Of a DNA stretch of 40,284 nt, positions 19,836-30,084 are shown in pieces. Where the stretch lies: positions 1 to 40,284 of the forward strand of contig CALMZY010000133.1 of the NCBI GenBank assembly GCA_937870865.1. The letters are read 5' to 3'. Under the pieces are notes generated by a model, which did not search any database, was not told the origin of the DNA, and saw nothing but the letters and a program-made list of their open reading frames with translations. The translations under genes were made by a program, and so were the position numbers. How positions within the stretch are numbered: the first letter of the stretch is position 1; every line of letters begins with the position of its first letter. This stretch comes from an uncultured Lentisphaerota bacterium. Lineage in GTDB: Bacteria > Verrucomicrobiota > Kiritimatiellia > CAIQIC01 > JAGNIJ01.

Positions 19836-19947
19836 CCGCCCGCGCCCGAAATTCGGCGCGGCGAATCCGTCTTCCCTTTCCTCCGATCTCCGCGTTACAA
19901 TCCGTTTCAGGGCGGAATAACGGGCCCGTCTTCTTCTCGCGCGACGC

Positions 19948-20781
19948 ATGACAGGAAACGTGGACAAAGTGAGGAGTCTGGTGGTGGCGATTTGCATCGT
20001 GTGCGGATCGGCGCGCGTCTTAGCCGGCACGCTTTACGAGTCCGCGGCCATGGGCCCCCCCGGGCGACTTGGCGGAACCACCCTCATGCACGATCAGTAC
20101 GCGGGAGCGCGCTTTTACATTTCGCAGTCCAGCCTTGTTTCGCGAGTCGGCGGACACATGGGTTGCGACACTCCGAGCCATACGTTCTTTGCCGCGATCG
20201 TCAGACTGGACGGCCCGACAGCCTTGCCTCACGGCGACCCGTTTACGACCGGGGAACTCGTTGCGGTCACCAACTTCTCGATGGGCGCGGCGGGCTGGCC
20301 GTCGCTCGATTGGATGACCCCGTTGAGGGTGGCGCTGGACCCCGGCTGGTACGGCCTGGTGTTTGGCGGAGGGCGCTATTCAGAACCGTTCCACGGCGCC
20401 TACGGGAGCGGGTTCATGCCGGCGAACAACGCGAACCTGCCGGGTTCGACGTATTTTGGATGGACCAGCCCGTATCTGGAGCCGACCAACGTCTGGAAGA
20501 ACGGCATTGCCTCCGAGTGCCGCTTTGTCGTCGAAGGGAGCGCGGTCACGTCGCAGCCCCGGATCTGTTCCGTGAGATTCGCCAACAACAGAATGCTGGT
20601 CACCCTGACCAACCTGCTGTGGGGCTATGAGACCGGGGTGGAGGCGAGGAACGGTCAGCGCGAGGCCCCGTGGACTGACGTCACAAACGCCGCGTTCGTG
20701 GCGACGAACAGCTGCAGCAGTTGCTCCACGGTAATCTCCAACATGGGGAATGCGGGTTTGATCCGGATGATTCAGCGGTAG
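19948..20781 (+). CDS. Hypothetical secreted protein
   Basis: Signal peptide (SLVVAICIVCGSARVLAG); extracellular-type sequence with no recognised family. Confidence 0.65.
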   Translation: MTGNVDKVRSLVVAICIVCGSARVLAGTLYESAAMGPPGRLGGTTLMHDQYAGARFYISQSSLVSRVGGHMGCDTPSHTFFAAIVRLDGPTALPHGDPFTTGELVAVTNFSMGAAGWPSLDWMTPLRVALDPGWYGLVFGGGRYSEPFHGAYGSGFMPANNANLPGSTYFGWTSPYLEPTNVWKNGIASECRFVVEGSAVTSQPRICSVRFANNRMLVTLTNLLWGYETGVEARNGQREAPWTDVTNAAFVATNSCSSCSTVISNMGNAGLIRMIQR

Positions 20782-20798
20782 GAGGTTTCCCTCCAGCG

Positions 20799-21935
20799 CT
20801 AATCCAGGCGCTTTCGGAATTTGAGGACAGCCAGTCCGAGGATCCCCGCGCCCCAGGCGAAAAGCGCGAGCGCCTGCGGCCACAGGTCCGGCCACCACGT
20901 GCCCTTCAGGAAAATCCCCCGGATGATGGTCAGGTAGTATTTCAACGGGATGAACGCCGCGACGTATTGGATCGGCCGCGGCATGTTCTCGACCGGAAAG
21001 ATGAACCCCGACAGCAGGACGAACGGAAGCATGACGAAGAAGCCGGCGATCAGCATGGCCTGCTGCTGCGTCTTGACGAGCGTGGAGATGAACAGGCCGA
21101 GGCCCAGCGTGGTCAGCAGGAACAGGCCCGAATAGGCATAGAGAGCCAGGACGTTGCCCCGCAGGGGCACGTGGAAAACGAAGAGAATCACGGCGATCGC
21201 GAGCGTGATCTCGATGAACCCGATGACGACGAACGGCAGGAGCTTGCCGGCGATCAACTCGCTGGGCCGGAGCGGTGTCACGATGACCTGCTCCATCGTT
21301 CCCTCTTCGCGTTCTTTCACGAGGGCCATGCTTGTGACGATCATCGTGGTTACCAGGAGGAGAACGCCCATCAGAGCGGGAACCATGTAGTAGGTCGATG
21401 TCAGGTCCGGGTTGTACCACGCGCGCGATTCGGCGACGATCGTCGGCAGTGCGATTCCCCGCCGCGCCAAATCGGCTTCCACCACGCGCACGAGCCGCTC
21501 GGAATACAACCGGGTTGCTTTCTGAAGGTAATTCAATCCCTGCACGGCGAAGTTGCTGTCGGCGCCATCCACAAGCACCTGGACGGTGGCCGGAGTGTTT
21601 CGAACCAGCCGCTTTCCGAAGTCCGGCGGGATCACGACCACAAGCCCGGCGGCGCCGGAAACGAGCAGATCGGCATCGTTGTTTTCGGGCCCGTCGAGCA
21701 GGGCGATCTGGAAGTAGCCCGAGGCCCCCAGCGCCCGGATATACTCGCGGCTGTGGTAGGATTGGTCGTTGTCGCGGATCGACATGGAAATGTCGCGGAT
21801 ATCCGTCGTCGCGGCATTTCCGAGGACCAGGAGCTGGATCAGCGGCGCGACGATCAGGATGCCGAACAGGCTTTTGTCGCGCCGGATCTGCGTCAGTTCC
21901 TTTTTCAGAAGCACCTTGACGCGGTTCAAGTTCAT
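20799..21935 (-). CDS. ABC-2 type transporter permease (YbhR/YhhJ-like)
   Basis: KVLLKKELTQIRRDKSLFGILIVAPLIQLLVLG; EREEGTMEQVIVTPLRPSELIAGKLLPF. Confidence 0.93.
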   Translation of the reverse strand: MNLNRVKVLLKKELTQIRRDKSLFGILIVAPLIQLLVLGNAATTDIRDISMSIRDNDQSYHSREYIRALGASGYFQIALLDGPENNDADLLVSGAAGLVVVIPPDFGKRLVRNTPATVQVLVDGADSNFAVQGLNYLQKATRLYSERLVRVVEADLARRGIALPTIVAESRAWYNPDLTSTYYMVPALMGVLLLVTTMIVTSMALVKEREEGTMEQVIVTPLRPSELIAGKLLPFVVIGFIEITLAIAVILFVFHVPLRGNVLALYAYSGLFLLTTLGLGLFISTLVKTQQQAMLIAGFFVMLPFVLLSGFIFPVENMPRPIQYVAAFIPLKYYLTIIRGIFLKGTWWPDLWPQALALFAWGAGILGLAVLKFRKRLD

Positions 21936-21936
21936 C

Positions 21937-23055
21937 TCAGATGGCTTTCCTTGTTTTGTGAGCCGCGATCAGGTTGTAGAAGACGCCCAGCGCCAGCATG
22001 GCCGCGAGGTGCGGGGCGATGACCTGCAACGACGCATCCTTCATCATGATCTCGCGCAGGGCGGAGACAAAGTAGCGCGGGATTACGACGAAGGTCAGCC
22101 CCTGGATGATGAGGGGCATGTTTTTGATCGGGAAAATAAAACCCGAGAGGATCAGGGAGGGGAGCAGGGTCGTGAGGATCGCGATCTGAAACGCCATCTG
22201 CTGGGAGCGGGTGACGGAGGAGATCAGCACGCCCATTCCCAGGGCGGCGAACAGGAAGAGCAGGGTCGTGATGCCCATCAGGATGAACGAGCCGCGGATC
22301 ACAACGCCGAACAGGTGGTATCCGATCAGCAGGATCATGATCATGGTCAGGAGCCCGATGATGACGTAGGGGAGCGTTTTCCCGAGAATCAGTTCCTCGG
22401 ACCGGATGGGGGAAACCATCATCTGCTCGATCGTTTCCCGTTCCTTCTCGCGGACGATCGAGAGCGAGGTGGCGATCACGGCGGAGAGCATCAGCAGGAG
22501 TCCGATCAGGCCGGGCACCAGGAACTTCGCGCTCTCGAGTTCCGGATTGAACCAGAGCCGCGGCTCCGGCAGGACCATGGGAATCGAGGCGCCGCCGCCG
22601 CTGAGGACATCCAGTCGCGCCTTACGCGTGGCCCGTTCGGCGAGTGCATCGAAGTACCCGACGGCCGCAGAGGCGGTGTTGGCATCGGCGCCGTCCACCA
22701 GAACCTGGAGGCTTACGCGCTCGCCGCGGTCGAGCGCCTTCGCGTAGCCTTCGGGCACAATGAGGACCGCGCGGACCATCGCGTGGATCAACAGTTTGTC
22801 GATTCCTTCGCGGCTTGTGAGCGTTATCGCCCGGTCGAAGTACTCGTTCTGGAAAACGCTGTCGAGGAGTTCCCGGCTGGCCTGCGTGCGGTCTTCGTCG
22901 AGAACGGCGACGCGGATGTGTTTGACGTCGAAAGAGAGCGCGTAGCCGTAAAGGACGAGCAGCAGGGCCGGGATGAAGATCAGCAGGCCCAGCGAAAGCG
23001 GGTCGCGCCGGATCTGCCGGAATTCCTTCTTGAAGATGGCCCAGAATCGACTCAT
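21937..23055 (-). CDS. ABC-2 type transporter permease (YbhS-like)
   Basis: AIFKKEFRQIRRDPLSLGLLIFIPALLLVLYGYALSFDVKHI; EKERETIEQMMVSPIRSEELILGKTLPYV. Confidence 0.93.
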   Translation of the reverse strand: MSRFWAIFKKEFRQIRRDPLSLGLLIFIPALLLVLYGYALSFDVKHIRVAVLDEDRTQASRELLDSVFQNEYFDRAITLTSREGIDKLLIHAMVRAVLIVPEGYAKALDRGERVSLQVLVDGADANTASAAVGYFDALAERATRKARLDVLSGGGASIPMVLPEPRLWFNPELESAKFLVPGLIGLLLMLSAVIATSLSIVREKERETIEQMMVSPIRSEELILGKTLPYVIIGLLTMIMILLIGYHLFGVVIRGSFILMGITTLLFLFAALGMGVLISSVTRSQQMAFQIAILTTLLPSLILSGFIFPIKNMPLIIQGLTFVVIPRYFVSALREIMMKDASLQVIAPHLAAMLALGVFYNLIAAHKTRKAI

Positions 23056-24014
23056 CCGTTCTTCTCCGCCGCTTGTTTCTGCACCAGCCGCACAAACGCA
23101 TCTTCCAGGGACACGGGGATAAGTTCCGCGCGTTGAACATCCAGGCCTCGTTCTTGGACGGTGTGTTTCAGTGAGCCGACCGTGAACGTCCCGCGCCGGC
23201 AGAAGAGATGCAGGCGGGAACCGAAATACGAACTGGCGCGCAAGCCGTCCAAGCCCGACAGTTTTTCGAGCGCGCCGCGGAAAGAGGGAAGCGTCAGCTC
23301 GAACAGGTCCTCATCCACCGACTGGTGCTTCAACGCCCGCGGCGTGTCGAGCGCGACCAGCCTGCCGCCGCTGATGAAGCCGATGCGCCCGCAGAACTCG
23401 GCCTCGTCCATGAAATGGGTCGTGATCAGAATCGTGACGCCGGTGGAAGCCATTTCCTGGATCAGATCCCAGAACATGCGCCGGGAGATGGGATCGACCC
23501 CGCTGGTCGGCTCGTCGAGAAAGAGGATCGGGGGCTCGTGAAGGATGGCGCACCCGAGCGCGAGCCTCTGCTGGAGGGCGCCGGAGAGCGTCCCTGTGAG
23601 CTGGCTCTCCGAGCCCGATAAGCCGGCCATGGCCATGACGGCCGAGGCGCGTTCCGCTAGCCTTTTGCCGGCCAGGCCATACACGCCGCCGAAGAACGCG
23701 ATGTTTTCTTCGACGGTCAAGTCCTTGTAGAGACTGAATTTCTGGGACATGTAGCCGATGCTCTGGCGAACCTGCTCCGGCTGGCGGTTGATGTCGAACC
23801 CGCCGACGTTTGCGGATCCCGAGGAAGACGACAGCAGCCCGCACAGCATCCGGATCGTCGTGGATTTGCCGGCGCCGTTCGGCCCGAGAAATCCGAAAAT
23901 CTCACCGCGGCGGATCGAGAATGAGATGTGATCGACCGCGGTGAAGCGGCCGAACACTTTGGTCAGGTCATGGACCTCGATGACCGGAGCCTGCTGTTCA
24001 AGGCGTTTCGGCAT
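23052..24014 (-). CDS. ABC transporter ATP-binding protein
   Basis: Walker A FLGPNGAGKST, degenerate signature (GTLSGALQQRLALGCAI), Walker B ILFLDEPTSGVD. Confidence 0.94.
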   Translation of the reverse strand: MPKRLEQQAPVIEVHDLTKVFGRFTAVDHISFSIRRGEIFGFLGPNGAGKSTTIRMLCGLLSSSSGSANVGGFDINRQPEQVRQSIGYMSQKFSLYKDLTVEENIAFFGGVYGLAGKRLAERASAVMAMAGLSGSESQLTGTLSGALQQRLALGCAILHEPPILFLDEPTSGVDPISRRMFWDLIQEMASTGVTILITTHFMDEAEFCGRIGFISGGRLVALDTPRALKHQSVDEDLFELTLPSFRGALEKLSGLDGLRASSYFGSRLHLFCRRGTFTVGSLKHTVQERGLDVQRAELIPVSLEDAFVRLVQKQAAEKNG

Positions 24015-25338
24015 ATTGCCTCGATATCTCTCCCGTGGCGTGATCCAGGGCCGCGCGCGCAAGCAGAACATCCGCCTGGGCCGCAATGAGCTGGTACTGG
24101 GCATCCGTCAGTTGGGCCATGGCGTCCAGGACGTCGGAATGACGGGCCAGCCCGCTTTCCCAGAGATCGGTGGCGGCCTGAAGGTTTCTCTCGGCGCTCT
24201 TACAGGCGCGCTCCGTCACGGTGACGCGCGAACTGGCGTCCTGCAGGTTGATCCGGGCCTCGCGGATTTCGAGAGTGATTTGTTCCTCGAGCTGCTTGAG
24301 GCGCAGACGGGCCTGCTCGGTCTGCGCGGCGGCTTCGGCGGCTTTCGCGCGCGTCAGTCCCCAATCGAGGAGGTTCCACGAAAGGGTCACGCCGGCGAAC
24401 GCGTCGTATTTCCACTCATCGGCAAGGGGGAAATCCATTACGTTCGGGTTGGCCTGTTCATAGCGGGCGCTCAGGGATAATTGAGGATAGAAATCCGATT
24501 TTGTGCTTTGCTGTTGTGCCTCTGTTGCCTCGACATCCAGAGCGCCCGCGATCATTTCGGGACGGTGAACCTCGGAATTCGTGCCCGGGGTTGCCATGTC
24601 CGCGGGGACGACAGCCTCTTCGGGAACCGCGCTTTCGGACAGGGGATTTCCCGTGAGAAACTCGATCTTTGAACGGCTCAGCGCGACGCGGTTCCGCGCG
24701 TCCTCGAGCAACAGTCGCGTCTGGTCGAGCTGGACTTCCGTGGCCAGGAGATCGTTATCCGTCACCATTCCGGCCTCGTGCTGGTTCCTCATGTCCACCG
24801 CGTGAGCCTCGGTGCGCTCAACCGCCGCTTCCAGCGACTGCACCAGGTAGTGTGCCTTCGACCAGTTCCAGTAGGTCGTCAGCGCGGCGAGTACCGTGTC
24901 CGCCTTCGTTGCGCCGAGGCTCTGTTCGGCGGCGGATTTGCGGGAGAAGGCCCCGCGCTTCTGGTTGCTGATGCGCCCGCCCGTGTACAGCGGCTGGGTG
25001 ATTCCGATCGATGCGCTGTAGCGGTCCTCGACGGCCTCAATGGTTGTTTGCGGACCGAGCGTTGCGTCCTCAAGGCCCTGGTAACGGGCGGCCTGCGCCT
25101 TCACGTCGAGCGTCGGGTAGGCCTGTGCCTTGGCCTGCCTGTGCCTGGCGGCATAGACGTCCACATTCTGCGCGGATACTTTCAGCGGGTAGTTATGCGC
25201 CAGCGTCTCGGTGACGATTTTGTTTGGAGAGGTCACGGTTAGTTCGCCGGCCCATGAAGACACGGCCACGGCAAATGCGGCGCACAGGACGATCGGCAAC
25301 TTGAAACGTGGAACTTGGAACATGGAACTCCGCTTCAT
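23998..25338 (-). CDS. TolC-like outer membrane efflux protein
   Basis: Signal peptide; two repeated OEP halves (YSASIGITQPLYTGGRISNQ; KYDAFAGVTLSWNLLDWGLTRAKA). Confidence 0.93.
   Translation of the reverse strand: MKRSSMFQVPRFKLPIVLCAAFAVAVSSWAGELTVTSPNKIVTETLAHNYPLKVSAQNVDVYAARHRQAKAQAYPTLDVKAQAARYQGLEDATLGPQTTIEAVEDRYSASIGITQPLYTGGRISNQKRGAFSRKSAAEQSLGATKADTVLAALTTYWNWSKAHYLVQSLEAAVERTEAHAVDMRNQHEAGMVTDNDLLATEVQLDQTRLLLEDARNRVALSRSKIEFLTGNPLSESAVPEEAVVPADMATPGTNSEVHRPEMIAGALDVEATEAQQQSTKSDFYPQLSLSARYEQANPNVMDFPLADEWKYDAFAGVTLSWNLLDWGLTRAKAAEAAAQTEQARLRLKQLEEQITLEIREARINLQDASSRVTVTERACKSAERNLQAATDLWESGLARHSDVLDAMAQLTDAQYQLIAAQADVLLARAALDHATGEISRQYAETP
25302..25329. repeat. Four degenerate heptamers TGAAACG-TGGAACT-TGGAACA-TGGAACT in the tolC-like 5' end
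   Basis: Direct reading; in frame, encodes MFQVPRFK of the signal-peptide n-region. Confidence 0.7.
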
Positions 25339-26282
25339 GACTCACCTCCCGGCGCTTGCTTCGAACCCAGCAGGGCAACAAAGACGTCTTCCAAAGACGG
25401 TGAAATCGGGGACAGGGCCACGGGTCCGAGCTTCTGCTGTTCCAGCCACGCGACGGACGCTTTCGCGTCGGCGTCGCCGCGCGGCGTCCACAGGTTCAGC
25501 CGGTCGCCGTACAGCACGAGGCCGGCGGCTGGCCACTTCTGTTTCAGCGTCCTGTACGCGGCGCCCAGGTCCGCGCATTCGATCTTGAAGACTATCCCGG
25601 GCAAGGTCGCCTTGACTTCGTCGGGTGTGCCGGTCTGAATGAGCCGGCCTTTATTCATCAGGCCGATGCGGTGACAGCGGTCCGCCTCGTCGAGGTAGGG
25701 GGTGGTCATCAGGATCGTGACGCCCTGCTCGAGGATATCGCTGAGGATGTTCCAGAATTCGCCGCGAGAGAGGGGATCGACGCCGGTCGACGGTTCGTCG
25801 AGGAAGATGATTTCCGGCGTGTGAATGAGCGTGCAGGCCAGCGCGAGCTTCTTCTTCATGCCGCCCGAAAGGGCGCCGGCCAGGCGCTTGCGAAACGGTG
25901 CAAGCCGCGTGAAATCGAGAAGATCGTTGCGTCTTTTCTGAAATCCACGGACCCCGTGGATGGCCGCGAAGAACTCGATGTTCTCGTCAATGGTGAGGTC
26001 GCCGTACAACGTGAAGGCCTGCGAAAGGTATCCGATGCGCGACTTGATTTGCTCGGCTTCGGTGGCGAGATTGAATCCCAGGATGTGTCCTTCGCCGCCG
26101 GTCGGCTTGAGGATGCCGCACAGGAGGCGGATGGCCGTGCTCTTGCCGGCGCTGTCCGGGCCAACCAGTCCGAACATCTCTCCGCGTTGGACTTCGAGGT
26201 CGAATCCGGAGACGGCGGACACCGGGCCGAAGGAACGCGCCAGGCCGCGGGTCAGAATGGCCGGTTGACGATCCGCGATCAT
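25335..26282 (-). CDS. ABC transporter ATP-binding protein
   Basis: Walker A VGPDSAGKSTAIRLL, signature GALSGGMKKKLALACTL, Walker B IIFLDEPSTGVD. Confidence 0.94.
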   Translation of the reverse strand: MIADRQPAILTRGLARSFGPVSAVSGFDLEVQRGEMFGLVGPDSAGKSTAIRLLCGILKPTGGEGHILGFNLATEAEQIKSRIGYLSQAFTLYGDLTIDENIEFFAAIHGVRGFQKRRNDLLDFTRLAPFRKRLAGALSGGMKKKLALACTLIHTPEIIFLDEPSTGVDPLSRGEFWNILSDILEQGVTILMTTPYLDEADRCHRIGLMNKGRLIQTGTPDEVKATLPGIVFKIECADLGAAYRTLKQKWPAAGLVLYGDRLNLWTPRGDADAKASVAWLEQQKLGPVALSPISPSLEDVFVALLGSKQAPGGES

Positions 26283-27043
26283 GGGCCCTCCAGGTAGCCG
26301 TCTGCCGGCATGCCCGGCTTGAATATCCCGTCCGGGTTGGGCAGGGTGATTTTCACTCGATAGACCAGCTTGGCCCGTTCGTCCGGAGTCTGGACATTCT
26401 TGGGTGTGAATTCCGCCTCGGGCGAGATGAACGTTACCTTGCCCTCGTGGAACTTCGGGTTGCCGTCGAGTTTGACCCGGGCCGTCTGGCCGAGTTTGAC
26501 GCGGTGCAGTCGGTCCTCCGGAACGTAAACGGAAAGCCAGACTTCATCGAGCCTCGAGAGGGTGACGATCGGCATGCCGGGGTTGACGTACTCGCCTTCC
26601 TCGCGGCTTCGCAGGGTGACGACTCCGTCCAGGGGAGCGGTAATGGTGCAGTCCGCCAGCGCTTTTTCGGCCAAACGGAAACGCGCCGAGGCCAGGTCGT
26701 ACGCCGCCTGCGCGTCGTCCATCTGCTTCTGGGTGGCCGTCTTCTTCTCGAACACCTGCGCAATGCGTTTGAGGTCCAGTTCCGCGGCGCGCAAAGCAGC
26801 CTGGGCCTCGTCCTTCTTCAACTCGTAGTTTCGAGGATCCACTTGGGCGACGAGCGCGCCCTTTTTGATCGAATCCCCTTCCTGCGGCGGAAGCTTCAGG
26901 ATCGGTCCGGCGACCTGCGGAGCGACCTGCACCTGGGTGCATTCGATGGTTCCGGAGCCATCGGGCTGGTTCCCGATCAAGCCGCATCCCGCGGACATGC
27001 CCGCGATAAGAATGGAAAGAATGGCCTTGTTCATGATGTTCAC
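26279..27043 (-). CDS. HlyD/YbhG-like membrane fusion lipoprotein
   Basis: Lipobox-like LIAGMSAGC; VAPQVAGPILKLPPQEGDSIKKGALVAQVDPRNYELKKDEAQAAL; TAPLDGVVTLRSREEGEYVNPGMPIVTL. Confidence 0.9.
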   Translation of the reverse strand: MNIMNKAILSILIAGMSAGCGLIGNQPDGSGTIECTQVQVAPQVAGPILKLPPQEGDSIKKGALVAQVDPRNYELKKDEAQAALRAAELDLKRIAQVFEKKTATQKQMDDAQAAYDLASARFRLAEKALADCTITAPLDGVVTLRSREEGEYVNPGMPIVTLSRLDEVWLSVYVPEDRLHRVKLGQTARVKLDGNPKFHEGKVTFISPEAEFTPKNVQTPDERAKLVYRVKITLPNPDGIFKPGMPADGYLEGP

Positions 27044-27675
27044 TCCTTTGATTGTCCGTCTGCCAACCCGAGCACCAGCAAATCGACGATCTGTTGTTTG
27101 CGTTCCTGTCCATTGAACGGAGGCATCGCGGAGTCAGGGACGCGGATCTGCACCGGCAGGTCGCGAGTGAGCAGATTCAACAGGCACATGCCGATGATGC
27201 TCCACCATGCGTGGATGGGCGGCATTCGCCGCAGTTCGCCCTTGTCCATGCCTTCCCGCAGGACGTCGAGCGGAACGAGGACTTTCTCGCGCACGATCGC
27301 GTTGAGGGCCTCGGCAAACAGGTTCGAGTGGCTGCTGAGCGCAAGCGCCATGAGACGCATGCGCTCGGGGTGTTCGGTGTAGTAATCGAAGACGCAGTCA
27401 ACCAAGTAGGTGAGTCGCTCGCGCGCGTTCGAAAATGGCCGGCGCCGTGTCGCGAGTGTCTCGAGAAACTCGCCCAGGATCATGCGAACGGATTCGGTGA
27501 AGAGGGTATGCTTGTTCTCGTGGTAATAATAGAGGAGGGCGCTGTTGACCTTCGCAGCGCGTCCGATATTTCGGATCGTCGCGCCCTTGTAGCCCTTCTC
27601 CCCAAAAACCCGTACCGCGGCATTCAGGATGCGGTTCTTCTGCTCCGATTCAAATCGCGCCTTCTTCGTCTTCAT
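27040..27675 (-). CDS. TetR-family transcriptional regulator (CecR-like context)
   Basis: RILNAAVRVFGEKGYKGATIRNIGRAAKVNSALLYYYHENKHTLF, TetR HTH. Confidence 0.94.
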   Translation of the reverse strand: MKTKKARFESEQKNRILNAAVRVFGEKGYKGATIRNIGRAAKVNSALLYYYHENKHTLFTESVRMILGEFLETLATRRRPFSNARERLTYLVDCVFDYYTEHPERMRLMALALSSHSNLFAEALNAIVREKVLVPLDVLREGMDKGELRRMPPIHAWWSIIGMCLLNLLTRDLPVQIRVPDSAMPPFNGQERKQQIVDLLVLGLADGQSKE

Positions 27676-27707
27676 CGGGATCCCACAATCGCGCCATAAT
27701 CATTCGA

Positions 27708-27725
27708 TTTAATCACTTGATTAAA
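27708..27725. promoter_or_regulatory. Candidate TetR operator TTTAATCA-CT-TGATTAAA
   Basis: Perfect 8-bp dyad with 2-bp spacer, overlapping the -10 region of the promoter reading toward tetR. Confidence 0.8.
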
Positions 27726-27751
27726 GTACATGGGATCGCATGTGTTGTCAA
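27723..27751 (-). promoter_or_regulatory. Candidate promoter of the tetR-efflux operon
   Basis: Minus strand TTGACA (27751-27746), 17-bp spacer, TACTTT (27728-27723). Confidence 0.65.
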
Positions 27752-27889
27752 GGAAGGGGGGCGGAGAGAAGGGCTGTGGCAGTGGGGCAGGTCGCCGTTC
27801 CTTGCCGATTCTGTCGCCTTGCGGAATACACGCCGGGCGGGGGTGAAATAATCCGTAATGAAGCTCGCGCCCGGCCGGTTTGGTGGATG

Positions 27890-28318
27890 CTACGGGGTCG
27901 AAGGGTGCGAGTCGTCCGGCTTGTCCGCCTTCTTGACGACGTAGTAACCGGCGGCCAGGGCGAAGATGGTCGCGGCCAGCCCGATCAGGGAAACGCCGGA
28001 CACCTCGTGCAGGTTGAGGATGATCACCTTCCGCGCGATGGCGATCATGGCGACCATGAACACGACTTCCACATGGATCTGGCTGCTGCGGAGGTACGTC
28101 TTGACCGACTGCAGGAGTTCGATGCCGATGAGGACCATCAGGAAGAACCCGAACAGCTCGAACAGCTCCTTGATATCGAGCAGAAAATACGGGGGGGTGA
28201 TCACCTGGCCGACCATGATCCAGCCCAACTCGATGGTCGACAGCAACACGGCGATGATCATCATGACGACCAGGGCCAGAATGATGAACCGTTCGCACGC
28301 CTCGACAAGTTTGATCAT
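27890..28318 (-). CDS. PsiE-like membrane protein
   Basis: Four TM segments; LFELFGFFLMVLIGIELLQSVKTYL...VEVVFMVAMIAIARKVIIL resembles the PsiE family. SD GGGAGG; starts 11 bp after the atpC stop. Confidence 0.8.
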   Translation of the reverse strand: MIKLVEACERFIILALVVMMIIAVLLSTIELGWIMVGQVITPPYFLLDIKELFELFGFFLMVLIGIELLQSVKTYLRSSQIHVEVVFMVAMIAIARKVIILNLHEVSGVSLIGLAATIFALAAGYYVVKKADKPDDSHPSTP

Positions 28319-28329
28319 GTTCGCCTCCC

Positions 28330-28623
28330 TCAGGATAACAGCAGAACCTTCGCCTTGGCCGAATCCTCGGCCGGGACTGCCGTATCCGCCAGGACAACGG
28401 CATTCCCGCCGCTGATCTCGATCACGCCCTCGCCGGTTACAAAGTACAGATCCCGGCCTCCGCCCGCCGCGCGCAGGATGCCGCGCTTGAGCGCGGTGAT
28501 CATCGGCGCGTGATGGGCCAGCACGCCGAGGCGTCCCTTGCGGCCCGGGGCTTCAAGCGATTCCACCTCGCCGCGGAACGCCTGGCCCTCGGGTGTGTAA
28601 ATGGCCAGGGTGAACGTTGCCAT
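28330..28623 (-). CDS. atpC: F-type ATP synthase epsilon subunit
   Basis: FTLAIYTPEGQAFRGEVESLEAPGRKGRLGVLAHHAPMITALKRG. Confidence 0.94.
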   Translation of the reverse strand: MATFTLAIYTPEGQAFRGEVESLEAPGRKGRLGVLAHHAPMITALKRGILRAAGGGRDLYFVTGEGVIEISGGNAVVLADTAVPAEDSAKAKVLLLS

Positions 28624-28624
28624 G

Positions 28625-30073
<1,449 letters not shown>

Positions 30074-30084
30074 TCAAAAGTCTG

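Noticed and set aside
27832-27875. Possible terminator after the atp-psiE operon (GCCGGGCG...CGCCCGGC)
   Set aside because: Arms are only 8 bp with a 28-nt loop and no U-tract; not supportable as an intrinsic terminator.
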